Assembly: GCF_044197065.1 (NCBI RefSeq)
Contig: NZ_JBIQOI010000002.1
Span: forward strand, 744,001 to 808,000
Length of the DNA: 64,000 nt
Direction of reading: 5' to 3'
Origin: Kluyvera ascorbata_C
Lineage (GTDB): Bacteria > Pseudomonadota > Gammaproteobacteria > Enterobacterales > Enterobacteriaceae
The stretch's first letter is position 1, and every line of letters starts with the position of its first letter. Of this stretch, positions 36,995 to 45,637 are shown one piece after another. The position numbers were made by a program, and so were the translations under genes. A model generated the notes under the pieces. The model worked only from the letters and a program-made list of their open reading frames with translations, was not told where the DNA came from and did not search any database.

Positions 36995-37020
36995 TTCGTT
37001 TTTACCACAAATGATTAACG

Positions 37021-39297
37021 TTAATGCGCCGCTTCCGGTTTATGCTTCTGTGCACTCTGGAAGCCGTAGGTCAGCTCGTTCTTCTCGTTATCGAGCGCCA
37101 CGGTAACCTGGCCGCCGTCAATCAGCGAGCCAAACAGCAGTTCGTTGGCCAGCGGTTTTTTCAGGTTGTCCTGAATCACACGCGCCATAGGACGCGCACC
37201 CATCGCACGGTCGTAGCCTTTCTCGGCCAGCCAGTTACGGGCCTCCTGGCTGACTTCCAGCGATACGCCTTTTTGATCCAATTGAACCTGCAGCTCGACA
37301 ATGAACTTGTCGACCACCTGATGGATAACGTCAGTAGACAGATGATCGAACCAGATAATGTTGTCGAGACGGTTGCGGAACTCTGGCGTAAAGATCTTTT
37401 TGATCTCTTCCATCGCGTCGGTGCTGTTGTCCTGCTGGATAAGGCCAATCGATTTACGCTCGGTTTCACGTACGCCGGCGTTGGTGGTCATCACCAGCAC
37501 CACGTTACGGAAATCGGCTTTACGACCGTTGTTATCCGTCAGCGTACCGTTGTCCATCACCTGCAGCAGCAGGTTAAAGACGTCCGGGTGCGCTTTTTCG
37601 ATTTCGTCCAGCAGCAGTACCGCGTGCGGATGCTTGATAACCGCATCGGTCAGCAGGCCGCCCTGATCAAAACCAACGTATCCCGGAGGCGCACCGATAA
37701 GGCGGCTCACCGTATGGCGTTCCATATATTCGGACATATCAAAACGCAGCAGCTCAATGCCCATCGCCTTCGCCAGTTGGACGGTCACTTCTGTTTTACC
37801 TACCCCGGTAGGGCCAGCGAACAGGAAGGAGCCCACCGGACGGTGATCGTGGCCGAGGCCCGCGCGGCTCATTTTGATGGCTTCGGTCAACGCATCGATA
37901 GCGTTATCCTGGCCGAAGACCAGCATTTTCAGGCGATTGCCGAGATTTTTCAGCGTATCACGATCGCTCTGGGAGACGCTTTTCTCCGGGATACGCGCAA
38001 TACGCGCGACCACGGATTCAATGTCCGCCACGTTGATCGTTTTCTTACGCTTGCTCACCGGCATCAGACGGGCGCGAGCGCCAGCCTCATCAATCACGTC
38101 GATGGCCTTATCCGGCAGATGACGATCGTTAATGTATTTCACCGCCAGCTCCACCGCCGCACGCACCGCTTTCGCGGTATAGCGGACGTCGTGGTGCGCT
38201 TCGTATTTCGGCTTCAGACCGTTCAGGATCTGCACAGTCTCTTCGACCGACGGTTCGGTAATATCGATTTTCTGGAAACGACGCGCCAGCGCCCTGTCCT
38301 TCTCGAAGATATTGCTGAACTCCTGGTACGTGGTAGAGCCCATTACCCGAATCTTACCGCTGGAGAGCAGCGGTTTAATCAGGTTCGCAGCATCCACCTG
38401 CCCGCCTGACGCAGCACCCGCACCGATAATGGTGTGGATTTCGTCGATGAACAGAATGCTGTTGGTATCCTGCTCTAACTGCTTGAGCAGTACCTTAAAG
38501 CGTTTTTCGAAATCACCGCGATACTTGGTGCCCGCCAGCAGCGAACCAATATCGAGCGAGTAGATAGTGCAGTCGGCCATGATTTCCGGCACGTCGCCGC
38601 GCACAATGCGCCAGGCGAGGCCTTCGGCAATCGCCGTTTTACCGACACCGGACTCACCCACCAACAGCGGGTTATTCTTACGGCGGCGGCACAGCACCTG
38701 AATAGTGCGTTCCAGCTCTTTGTCGCGACCAATCAGCGGGTCAATTCCCCCGACGCGAGCAAGCTGATTAAGATTGGTGGTGAAGTTTTCCATACGTTCC
38801 TCCCCGCCTGCTTGCTCTTCGTTAGTTTGCTGATTCCCGGAATCAGAAGGCTGGCTTGGCTCGTCTTTACGCGTGCCATGAGAGATGAAGTTCACCACGT
38901 CAAGACGGCTGACTTCATGTTTACGCAGAAGATACGCGGCCTGCGACTCCTGCTCGCTGAAAATCGCCACGAGGACGTTAGCGCCGGTCACTTCGCTACG
39001 GCCAGAAGACTGGACGTGGAAGACCGCGCGCTGCAGAACACGCTGGAAGCTGAGCGTCGGTTGCGTTTCGCGCTCTTCTTCACTGACCGGTAGCACCGGC
39101 GTGGTTTGTTCGATGAAGGCTTCGAGTTCCTGACGCAGCGCCACCAGATCGACCGAGCACGCTTCCAGCGCTTCACGGGCTGATGGGTTGCTGAGCAGTG
39201 CCAGCAACAGATGCTCCACGGTCATAAACTCGTGACGGTGCTCGCGCGCTCTGGCGAAAGCCATGTTTAAACTGAGTTCCAGTTCTTGATTGAGCAT
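37021..39297 (-). CDS. clpA: ATP-dependent Clp protease ATP-binding subunit ClpA
   Basis: Hexameric AAA+ unfoldase that feeds substrates to ClpP. It has 758 residues from the start MLNQELELSLNMAF, as in E. coli. An N-domain (about 1-140) binds ClpS; the first ATPase module has Walker A GESGVGKT and Walker B ILFIDEIHT; the second has GPTGVGKT and VLLLDEIEKAHPDV. The ClpP-binding loop is not confirmed in detail. Met169 (in RMENFTT) matches the internal start that gives the shorter ClpA65 in E. coli. It lies 29 bp after clpS on the same strand. Confidence 0.97.
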   Translation of the reverse strand: MLNQELELSLNMAFARAREHRHEFMTVEHLLLALLSNPSAREALEACSVDLVALRQELEAFIEQTTPVLPVSEEERETQPTLSFQRVLQRAVFHVQSSGRSEVTGANVLVAIFSEQESQAAYLLRKHEVSRLDVVNFISHGTRKDEPSQPSDSGNQQTNEEQAGGEERMENFTTNLNQLARVGGIDPLIGRDKELERTIQVLCRRRKNNPLLVGESGVGKTAIAEGLAWRIVRGDVPEIMADCTIYSLDIGSLLAGTKYRGDFEKRFKVLLKQLEQDTNSILFIDEIHTIIGAGAASGGQVDAANLIKPLLSSGKIRVMGSTTYQEFSNIFEKDRALARRFQKIDITEPSVEETVQILNGLKPKYEAHHDVRYTAKAVRAAVELAVKYINDRHLPDKAIDVIDEAGARARLMPVSKRKKTINVADIESVVARIARIPEKSVSQSDRDTLKNLGNRLKMLVFGQDNAIDALTEAIKMSRAGLGHDHRPVGSFLFAGPTGVGKTEVTVQLAKAMGIELLRFDMSEYMERHTVSRLIGAPPGYVGFDQGGLLTDAVIKHPHAVLLLDEIEKAHPDVFNLLLQVMDNGTLTDNNGRKADFRNVVLVMTTNAGVRETERKSIGLIQQDNSTDAMEEIKKIFTPEFRNRLDNIIWFDHLSTDVIHQVVDKFIVELQVQLDQKGVSLEVSQEARNWLAEKGYDRAMGARPMARVIQDNLKKPLANELLFGSLIDGGQVTVALDNEKNELTYGFQSAQKHKPEAAH

Positions 39298-39326
39298 AGG
39301 CACCTCCCCCAATTTTCATGCCTGTA

Positions 39327-39647
39327 TCAGGCTTGTTCCAGCGTACACAACAGTGGATGCTCGTTCTCCCTCGCGTACTGATTCACCATGGCAACTTTGG
39401 TCTCGGCGACTTCTGCCGTAAAAACACCACAAATTGCTTTACCTTGATAGTGAACCGTTAGCATCAGTTGTGTTGCGCGTTCTACATCATAAGAAAAGAA
39501 TTTTTGTAACACGTCAATAACAAACTCCATCGGAGTGTAATCATCATTGACCAATATCACTTTATACATCGATGGGGGCTTAAGCCCATCCTGAAGTTTA
39601 TCTGCCGAAAGCTGGTCGAAGTCCAGCCAGTCTCTGCTCTTACTCAT
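39327..39647 (-). CDS. clpS: ClpAP adaptor protein ClpS
   Basis: Adaptor that recognises N-terminal Leu, Phe, Tyr and Trp and delivers such proteins to ClpA. It has 106 residues, with a flexible N-terminus and the folded core VILVNDDYTPMEFV, which supplies the binding pocket residues (Asn34, Asp35 by E. coli numbering) for the N-degron, plus VHYQGKAICG. It is upstream of clpA in one operon. Confidence 0.97.
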   Translation of the reverse strand: MSKSRDWLDFDQLSADKLQDGLKPPSMYKVILVNDDYTPMEFVIDVLQKFFSYDVERATQLMLTVHYQGKAICGVFTAEVAETKVAMVNQYARENEHPLLCTLEQA

Positions 39648-40042
39648 TGTCAGTCATCATTGTGGGTGTCATCTCTTGCTGCTGACGAGCCTGTTTGCAC
39701 GTTCGCATCTCGTATTATTGACGGGAATAATGACACATTTTCCGTCAACCACGTCGCGACTCGTTCCTGTGCATACATGTTCTAAATCTACTGTAGATCA
39801 TAGATAGCTATCACCTATAGCTGTCATTCGCGAACTCTGTCACATTCCCGTCAATAGCGTTAACTGCTTCAAATTTTGACGCATTTTCCCCCTTCGGCCT
39901 CCTTCAATCGCTTGACGCACAGTACGAAATATCTAAATTGTACTGGCGAGAGTTGGTGAGGTTTTGAACAACTCCTGACTCCACCACCGGTTCATTCCAT
40001 CTACTTATAAACGTATAATAGTGTTACGAAGGATGTCGAAGT
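39648..40042. other. Divergent clpS-cspD regulatory region with inverted repeats
   Basis: 395 bp without a gene. It holds TTGACGG (39718-39724) with CCGTCAA (39742-39748); a perfect repeat ATCTAC-T-GTAGAT at 39786-39798; and a 9-bp repeat GATAGCTAT (39803-39811) with ATAGCTGTC (39817-39825) differing at one position. CACATTTTCCGTCAA (39734) recurs as CACATTCCCGTCAA (39841). No regulator can be named from the sequence. Confidence 0.65.
40014..40019 (+). promoter_or_regulatory. -10 element of cspD promoter
   Basis: A consensus TATAAT within acgTATAATagtg, 24 bases before the cspD ATG, with AAGGA as ribosome site just after. No good -35 is seen, suggesting an activated or stationary-phase promoter. 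Confidence 0.6.
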
Positions 40043-40264
40043 ATGGAAATGGGTACTGTTAAGTGGTTCAACAATGCCAAAGGGTTCGGATTTATTTGCC
40101 CGGAAGGCGGTGGCGAGGACATCTTCGCCCATTACTCCACCATCCAGATGGATGGGTACAGAACGTTAAAAGCCGGGCAATCCGTCCAGTTTGATGTCCA
40201 CGAGGGGCCGAAAGGTAATCATGCAAGCGTGATTATCCCTCTGGAAGCAGAAACAGCCGCCTAG
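40043..40264 (+). CDS. cspD: Cold-shock-like protein CspD
   Basis: CSD-fold protein that in E. coli is made in stationary phase and starvation, not cold shock, binds single-stranded DNA and inhibits replication. It has 73 residues (E. coli 74). RNP1 (KGFGFI) and RNP2-like (EDIFAHY) motifs are visible after MEMGTVKWFNNA. It is divergent from clpSA and convergent with macB. Confidence 0.96.
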   Translation: MEMGTVKWFNNAKGFGFICPEGGGEDIFAHYSTIQMDGYRTLKAGQSVQFDVHEGPKGNHASVIIPLEAETAA

Positions 40265-40297
40265 TTACTGCCCCATTGTGTACATCCCGCTGTCAAA

Positions 40298-40326
40298 ATG
40301 CCAGTCCTTCTGACTGGCATTTTTTC
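40298..40326 (+). terminator. Terminator between cspD and macB
   Basis: Stem ATGCCAGT/ACTGGCAT with a 7-base loop and T6 tail, with A-rich sequence on the other side, so it may serve both convergent genes. Confidence 0.85.
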
Positions 40327-40339
40327 ACTTATTTTGCGT

Positions 40340-42280
40340 TTACTCGCGCGCCAGCGCATCAACCGGATCGAGCCTTGCCGCGTTGCGCGCCGGAAGCCAG
40401 CCGAACAGTACGCCGGTCAGCGTCGAGCAAATAAACGCCGTCAGCAGCGCCAACGGTGAGAAGCCAATTTCCCACCCCGGCAGCACCAGTTGCAGCAGTA
40501 GCGCAATCATCATTGACAACGCCACACCAATCGCGCCGCCGACCAGACAGACCAGAATCGCTTCTATCAGGAACTGCTGCAGCACGTTGCTTGCCCGCGC
40601 CCCAACCGCCATACGAATGCCAATTTCCCGCGTACGCTCCGTCACCGACACCAGCATAATATTCATCACGCCAATGCCGCCCACCACCAGCGAAATCACC
40701 GCCACCAGCGTTAAGAACAGCTGTAATGTATGTGTGGTGCGTTCCGCCGTTTTCAAGACGCTGTCCATGTTCCAGACGAAGAAATCTTTTTTACCGTGCC
40801 GCAGGTTTAACAGTCGGGTGAGCTGCTCTTCAGCAATGCTGCTGTCGTACCCCTCTTTCACCCTGACGGTAATCGAGTTCAGCCACGACTGCCCCATGAC
40901 CCGCCCTGACATGGTGGAATATGGCAGCCAGACGCGGAGAATTTTGCTACTGCCGAACATCGACTGCTTTTCATCCGCCACGCCAATAACCGTTGCTGGC
41001 ATATTGCCTACAAGAATCACTTCACCCACAACGCTGGCTTTATTCGGGAAAAGCTGACGACGGGTATTACTGTCGAGTATGACGACCTGCGAACGTTCAG
41101 CGGCCTGTACATCATTAAAGGTATTCCCTTCACTGAAGGTCATACCGTAGACGTTAAAATAGTGCTGCCCAATGCCCTGAACGCTGGCGGCAACGTCGAT
41201 GTTGCCGGCCCTGACGCGCAGGTTTTTTGAGACAGAAGGCGTGACTGAACTGACCCACGACTGCTTTTCAATCGCCAGCAGGTCATCGTATTTCAGCGAC
41301 TGCTGATACTGCGGATCGTCATCACCAAAATCTTTCCCCGGATAGACGTCAATGGTATTCGTGCCGATGGCGCGAATATCGGCCAGCACCATCTGTTTGG
41401 CGGCATCGCCCACCACGACGATAGAAACCACCGAAGCAATACCGATAATAATGCCCAGCATGGTCAGCAACGTACGCATTTTGTTGGCAACCATCGCGCG
41501 CCAGGCCATCGATAACGCTTCACGGAAACTGTTACTGAACTGCCGCCAACCGGAGGCATTCTGTGCCGCAGGCTGGCGCGCTACCGCCGTGGTCTGACGC
41601 GCTGGCGGGTTACGAATAATTTCCCCATCGCGAATCTCAATCACCCGCTCAGCCTGAGCGGCAACCTGCGGGTCGTGAGTCACAATAATCACCGTGTGAC
41701 CCTGCTCTTTAAGCTGATGCAGTATTGCCATCACCTCTTCGCCAGAATGGGTATCAAGCGCGCCGGTCGGTTCATCGGCGAGGATCACCTGGCCGCCGTT
41801 CATCAGCGCGCGGGCGATACTCACGCGCTGCTGCTGACCACCAGACAGCTGCGATGGTGCGTAGTCCACGCGATCGGCAAGCCCAAGACGTTGTAACAGC
41901 TGTCTGGCGCGCTCAAGACGAGCTTTGCGTTCCATGCCAGCATACACGGCGGGTACTTCAACGTTCTGCGCCGCCGTCAGATGAGACAGCAGATGGTAGC
42001 GCTGAAAGATAAAGCCAAAATGCTCGCGCCGCAGCGCCGCCAAAGCATCACTATCAAGCGTGGCAACATCCACCCCGGCAACCCGATAAGTGCCGCTCGT
42101 CGGCTTATCAAGGCAACCGAGAATATTCATCAGGGTCGATTTCCCCGAGCCAGAGGCCCCGACAATCGCCACCATTTCTCCGGCGTTGATCTGCAGGGAA
42201 ATCCCCTTCAGCACATCGACGCTGCCGTCACCTGACGGATAGCTTCGGCGAATGTCACTGAGTTCAAGCAGCGCGGTCAT
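40340..42280 (-). CDS. macB: Macrolide export ATP-binding/permease protein MacB
   Basis: Homodimeric mechanotransmission ABC protein that, with MacA and TolC, exports macrolides, some toxins and peptides from the periplasm. It has 646 residues (E. coli 648). The N-terminal ATPase has Walker A GASGSGKST near residue 40, signature LSGGQQQRVSIARAL and Walker B VILADEPTGALD. The C-terminal half has four membrane helices and a large periplasmic domain, ending in the FtsX-like segment. Its start overlaps macA by 4 bp (ATGA). Confidence 0.96.
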   Translation of the reverse strand: MTALLELSDIRRSYPSGDGSVDVLKGISLQINAGEMVAIVGASGSGKSTLMNILGCLDKPTSGTYRVAGVDVATLDSDALAALRREHFGFIFQRYHLLSHLTAAQNVEVPAVYAGMERKARLERARQLLQRLGLADRVDYAPSQLSGGQQQRVSIARALMNGGQVILADEPTGALDTHSGEEVMAILHQLKEQGHTVIIVTHDPQVAAQAERVIEIRDGEIIRNPPARQTTAVARQPAAQNASGWRQFSNSFREALSMAWRAMVANKMRTLLTMLGIIIGIASVVSIVVVGDAAKQMVLADIRAIGTNTIDVYPGKDFGDDDPQYQQSLKYDDLLAIEKQSWVSSVTPSVSKNLRVRAGNIDVAASVQGIGQHYFNVYGMTFSEGNTFNDVQAAERSQVVILDSNTRRQLFPNKASVVGEVILVGNMPATVIGVADEKQSMFGSSKILRVWLPYSTMSGRVMGQSWLNSITVRVKEGYDSSIAEEQLTRLLNLRHGKKDFFVWNMDSVLKTAERTTHTLQLFLTLVAVISLVVGGIGVMNIMLVSVTERTREIGIRMAVGARASNVLQQFLIEAILVCLVGGAIGVALSMMIALLLQLVLPGWEIGFSPLALLTAFICSTLTGVLFGWLPARNAARLDPVDALARE

Positions 42281-43392
42281 TTTACCGCCCCGGCTTTACC
42301 TTCTCCGGTAATCACCTCATCCCCTGCTTCCAGCCCTTTAGCAATTTCAACGTCGGTGTCATTACGCGCACCAATGACCACTTCACGCGTCTTCACTTCG
42401 CCATTACGCAACAGGCGCACGTTATAGCGGTTTTCGCCAACGCTATCGCCGAGTGCGGAAAGTGGGATAGTCAGTACATCGTTTACGCCGCTGAGTTGAA
42501 TATGCACCTGGGCCGTCATATCAAGACGCAGCACCGCCTGCGGGTTAGGAACTTCAAAACGAGCATAATAGAAGATGGCGTCGTTGACCTTCTCCGGGGT
42601 AGGCAGAATATCTTTTAGCGTGCCCTCATAGCGGGTCATTGGGTCGCCGAGTACCGTAAACCAAGCTTTCTGACCTGGCTTGAGGTGAATAACGTCGGCT
42701 TCGGACACTTGAGCTTTGACCAACATCGTGCGGAGATCCGCCAGCGTCAGAATATTAGGTGCCTGCTGGGCCGCGATAACCGTCTGTCCCTGTAAGGTAG
42801 TAATCTGCGTCACTTCGCCCGTCATCGGCGCCACGATGCGGGTAAAATCGAGGTTGGTTTTTGCGGTATCCAGAGAAGCCTGGTTACGCTTAATTTGCGC
42901 GTCAATCGTCCCTATTTGCGCCTTTTTAACCGCCATTTCGGTGGCTGCGGTATCCAGGTCCTGACGTGAAACCGCCTGGGTTTTTGCCAACTGCTGCTGA
43001 CGCGAAAAGGTCACGCTCGCCAGCTTCCATTCGGCTTCCGCCTGCTGGCGCTGCGCCCGCAGTTCCATCAACGTGGCTTCAACCTCTTTTATCTGGTTCT
43101 GTGCCTGTTCCGGGTCGATAACCCCCAATAGCTGGTCTTTCACCACTTTGTCGCCAATATTCACCGACAGCGTTTTCAACTGGCCGCTCACCTGCGCACC
43201 CACGTCAACTTTGCGCAGCGCATCAAGTTTACCGGTGGCAAGTACGCTTTGTTCAAGGGAGCCCTTGCGAACAATCAGCGTCTGGTAGTTGGGTAATGGC
43301 GCATTCAGCGTTTTCCAGACCGCTATCATGGCGATAACCACGACGATAGCCGCGATCGCATAGCGTTTTTTAAACTTTCCCTTGATGTTCAT
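42277..43392 (-). CDS. macA: Macrolide efflux periplasmic adaptor MacA
   Basis: Membrane-fusion protein linking MacB to TolC. It has 371 residues from the ATG at 43390-43392 (the E. coli length), with AGGA upstream; a longer in-frame start at 43458 overlaps a PhoP-type box and is rejected. A single N-terminal membrane anchor (about residues 10-28) is followed by a lipoyl-like domain, an alpha-helical hairpin (EVEATLMELRAQRQQAEAEWKLA), and beta-barrel and membrane-proximal domains. macAB is reported to respond to PhoPQ in Salmonella, and a PhoP box lies 49 bp upstream here. Confidence 0.95.
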   Translation of the reverse strand: MNIKGKFKKRYAIAAIVVVIAMIAVWKTLNAPLPNYQTLIVRKGSLEQSVLATGKLDALRKVDVGAQVSGQLKTLSVNIGDKVVKDQLLGVIDPEQAQNQIKEVEATLMELRAQRQQAEAEWKLASVTFSRQQQLAKTQAVSRQDLDTAATEMAVKKAQIGTIDAQIKRNQASLDTAKTNLDFTRIVAPMTGEVTQITTLQGQTVIAAQQAPNILTLADLRTMLVKAQVSEADVIHLKPGQKAWFTVLGDPMTRYEGTLKDILPTPEKVNDAIFYYARFEVPNPQAVLRLDMTAQVHIQLSGVNDVLTIPLSALGDSVGENRYNVRLLRNGEVKTREVVIGARNDTDVEIAKGLEAGDEVITGEGKAGAVK

Positions 43393-43440
43393 AAAAATCC
43401 TGAATTCCCCAGTGTATTCGACAGAATGAAAAGGCAAGCG

Positions 43441-43457
43441 TAAACAAAATATAAACA
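43441..43457 (-). promoter_or_regulatory. PhoP box between macA and the first VirK-family gene
   Basis: On the minus strand TGTTTA-TATTT-TGTTTA, an exact match to the PhoP consensus (T/G)GTTTA-N5-(T/G)GTTTA. It lies 49 bp before macA and 97 bp before the gene at 43554, so it could act on either. Confidence 0.75.
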
Positions 43458-43553
43458 ATCGTTAAAGAGACCTAAGAATTATCCGATGATTGAGGCTCTA
43501 TTTAATTTTCCGTTTGTAAACTTTAGAAAAGTTTTTATATCAGGTCGTTTGCC

Positions 43554-44507
43554 ATGTCTCAGCTCAGTGATAATTCTCTCCCTCAAGCACACTCCTTCAC
43601 CAGTATTGGTCTGTTTTTCAGGCTGTTCAGCGGCCATTGGCAACCAGGAGAACAATGGCATAAACGCAGCTTTCGGCGGAAGTTTATGCTGCGTTCTTTA
43701 TTAATGCCACGCCTAAGCCGTGAATGGATGCGTGAACTGTCCCAATGGTCAAATCTTAACGCGGTCATGGCGCGCCAGCCTCGCTTACCGGTGCGACTAC
43801 ATCGTCCCTATCTGGCGGTTAATTTTGCCCGCCCTCTGGTTGTGGATGCGATTCGTTATCACTATAAGCTGTTATCTGAGGCAATGTCCTCTGAAGAATT
43901 TGAGACCTATCTGAATTCGCAGTATTTCCCACTCGCCAAAGTCGAGGGGAAAAACGGCGAGATCTTCAGCTTTGACCTGACCATGGAGGTCAATCTCGAC
44001 AAAGAAGGCGAGAGCACAATTCTGATGCGCAACGGGGATGGCGATACCCTGGCGGAAATGACCTTCACCATCCTGAACTATCAGAACCGTCGGACGCTGT
44101 TTATCGGCGGTCTGCAGGGCGGTAAACGTGACCTTCCTCATGAAGCTATCCAGGAAGCGACGAAAGCCTGTCACGGCCTGTTCCCTAAACGTCTGGTAAT
44201 GGAGGCTATCTGCCGCTTTGCAGGACGTCTACAGGTAGAGCAAATCCTCGCCGTCAGCAACGCGGTCCATATTTTCCGCGGTGAACGCTACCTTGATAAA
44301 AATAAAACCATCCTCTCGGATTACGACAACTTCTGGGAAGCTGTGGGCGGTGAATGCGATCAAACCGGCTATTTCCACATCCCTGGAGTCATCGTCCGTA
44401 AGGATATTGCAGAGATTGCGAGCAAAAAGCGTGCGGAATACCGCCGCCGCTATGAGCTGATGGATACCATTGATTCGCAAATGTCGACGCTATTTAACCA
44501 ACGTTAA
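43554..44507 (+). CDS. VirK/YbjX family protein (DUF535), first copy
   Basis: A 317-residue member of the VirK/YbjX (DUF535) family. Salmonella members are PhoPQ-controlled and linked to resistance to host antimicrobial peptides and virulence; the biochemical activity is unknown. No signal peptide is evident, and the protein looks cytoplasmic or peripheral. Family landmarks are FFRLFSGHWQPGE near the N-terminus, IGGLQGGK and TKACHGLFPKRLV in the centre, and IASKKRAEYRRRYEL at the C-terminus. It is a tandem paralogue of the gene at 44681; K-12 has one gene here, ybjX. The second copy is the better positional ybjX, so I give no symbol. Start ATG at 43554 has a weak AGGT ribosome site. Confidence 0.88.
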   Translation: MSQLSDNSLPQAHSFTSIGLFFRLFSGHWQPGEQWHKRSFRRKFMLRSLLMPRLSREWMRELSQWSNLNAVMARQPRLPVRLHRPYLAVNFARPLVVDAIRYHYKLLSEAMSSEEFETYLNSQYFPLAKVEGKNGEIFSFDLTMEVNLDKEGESTILMRNGDGDTLAEMTFTILNYQNRRTLFIGGLQGGKRDLPHEAIQEATKACHGLFPKRLVMEAICRFAGRLQVEQILAVSNAVHIFRGERYLDKNKTILSDYDNFWEAVGGECDQTGYFHIPGVIVRKDIAEIASKKRAEYRRRYELMDTIDSQMSTLFNQR

Positions 44508-44572
44508 TCTCTTTTTCTACGCACTGCGGATGTGGTGCGTGGAAATAAAGAAAAAACAAAAACCATCAAACC

Positions 44573-44589
44573 TAAACACTTCATAAACA
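44573..44589 (-). promoter_or_regulatory. PhoP box upstream of ybjX
   Basis: On the minus strand TGTTTA-TGAAG-TGTTTA, an exact PhoP consensus. It is in reverse orientation to ybjX and lies 91 bp before its start. A CACAAT -10 candidate begins 12 bp after the box on the plus strand (44602-44607), the usual PhoP spacing. Confidence 0.75.
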
Positions 44590-44680
44590 AACGTTAATCT
44601 CCACAATTCTTACATTTGTTGAAATTGTGTTGAGCATCGCGTTGCTTAAATAGGCCAATCTTTTTTATGAGATTATTCCT

Positions 44681-45637
44681 ATGTCCAGCATCGCCGAAAT
44701 TTCCTCGTCCGCAGCCCTGCAACCTGAGTCCAGCTGGCATTTCTTTCGTCTGCTGTCGACCGGTGCGTTAACGCCCGGTCGGGCATGGAAAAATCCGAGC
44801 TATCGCTTTAAGTTCATGCTGCGTTCACTAAGCACGCCGCGCATGACCGGCAAGCTGCTGGACACGCTGGCAAAGCAGCCGCATTTAATGCAGATCCTTG
44901 ACGTGCAGCCAGGCCTACCGTGCCGACTCCACCGCCCATGGTTATCGATTCACACCGATCATCAACAGACAATCGAGGCATTAAGCTGGCACTATCTGCA
45001 ACTGCTGAGCCACCTGCCGGAGAACGTGGCGAAAGACTATCTCTCGCCACAAGGCGCGCTGCTGGCAACCATCAACGGCAAAGATGGGCAGCAATATGCC
45101 ATTCGTCTGAACGCCGATGCCATGCAGGACAAAGAAGGTGAAGCAACGCTAACGTTTCGTGATGAAAGCAACACCGTGTTAGCGGAACTGACCTTTACGT
45201 TATGCCAGCTCAACGGGGTGAACACCTTTTACATTGGGGGACTGCAAGGGGCGAAGGCGCATGTTTCGCATCAACTTATCCAGACTGCGACAAAAGCCTG
45301 CCACGGCCTGTTCCCGAAACGACTGGTGGTGGATGCGCTATTAACGCTCACAGAGTCGCTGTCGGTGGAACACGTACGCGCGGTCAGCAACGAGACGCAT
45401 ATCTATCGCAGCATTCGTTATCGTCGTAAAAAACGCGACAAACTGCATGCCGATTACAACAGCTTCTGGGAATCGCTCAGCGCAACGGTTGATAGCAAAG
45501 GTGAGTATGTGCTTCCGCTGGCACTGCCGCGTAAGACCATGGAAGAGATTGCCAGCAAAAAACGTGCGGAGTATCGCCGCCGCTACGAGCTGCTGGATGC
45601 GCTCCAGCAGCAGGTTTTGCAGGCCACAACGCGTTAA
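44681..45637 (+). CDS. ybjX: VirK/YbjX family protein YbjX
   Basis: A 318-residue DUF535 protein, the positional counterpart of E. coli ybjX and Salmonella somA (next to ybjD). The function is unknown beyond the PhoP-linked envelope role seen for the family. It shares IGGLQGAK, TKACHGLFPKRLV and IASKKRAEYRRRYEL with the preceding gene but is clearly diverged elsewhere, so the duplication is not recent. It starts at an ATG at 44681. It converges with ybjD, and the two stop codons share the palindrome TTAA at 45634-45637. Confidence 0.9.
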   Translation: MSSIAEISSSAALQPESSWHFFRLLSTGALTPGRAWKNPSYRFKFMLRSLSTPRMTGKLLDTLAKQPHLMQILDVQPGLPCRLHRPWLSIHTDHQQTIEALSWHYLQLLSHLPENVAKDYLSPQGALLATINGKDGQQYAIRLNADAMQDKEGEATLTFRDESNTVLAELTFTLCQLNGVNTFYIGGLQGAKAHVSHQLIQTATKACHGLFPKRLVVDALLTLTESLSVEHVRAVSNETHIYRSIRYRRKKRDKLHADYNSFWESLSATVDSKGEYVLPLALPRKTMEEIASKKRAEYRRRYELLDALQQQVLQATTR

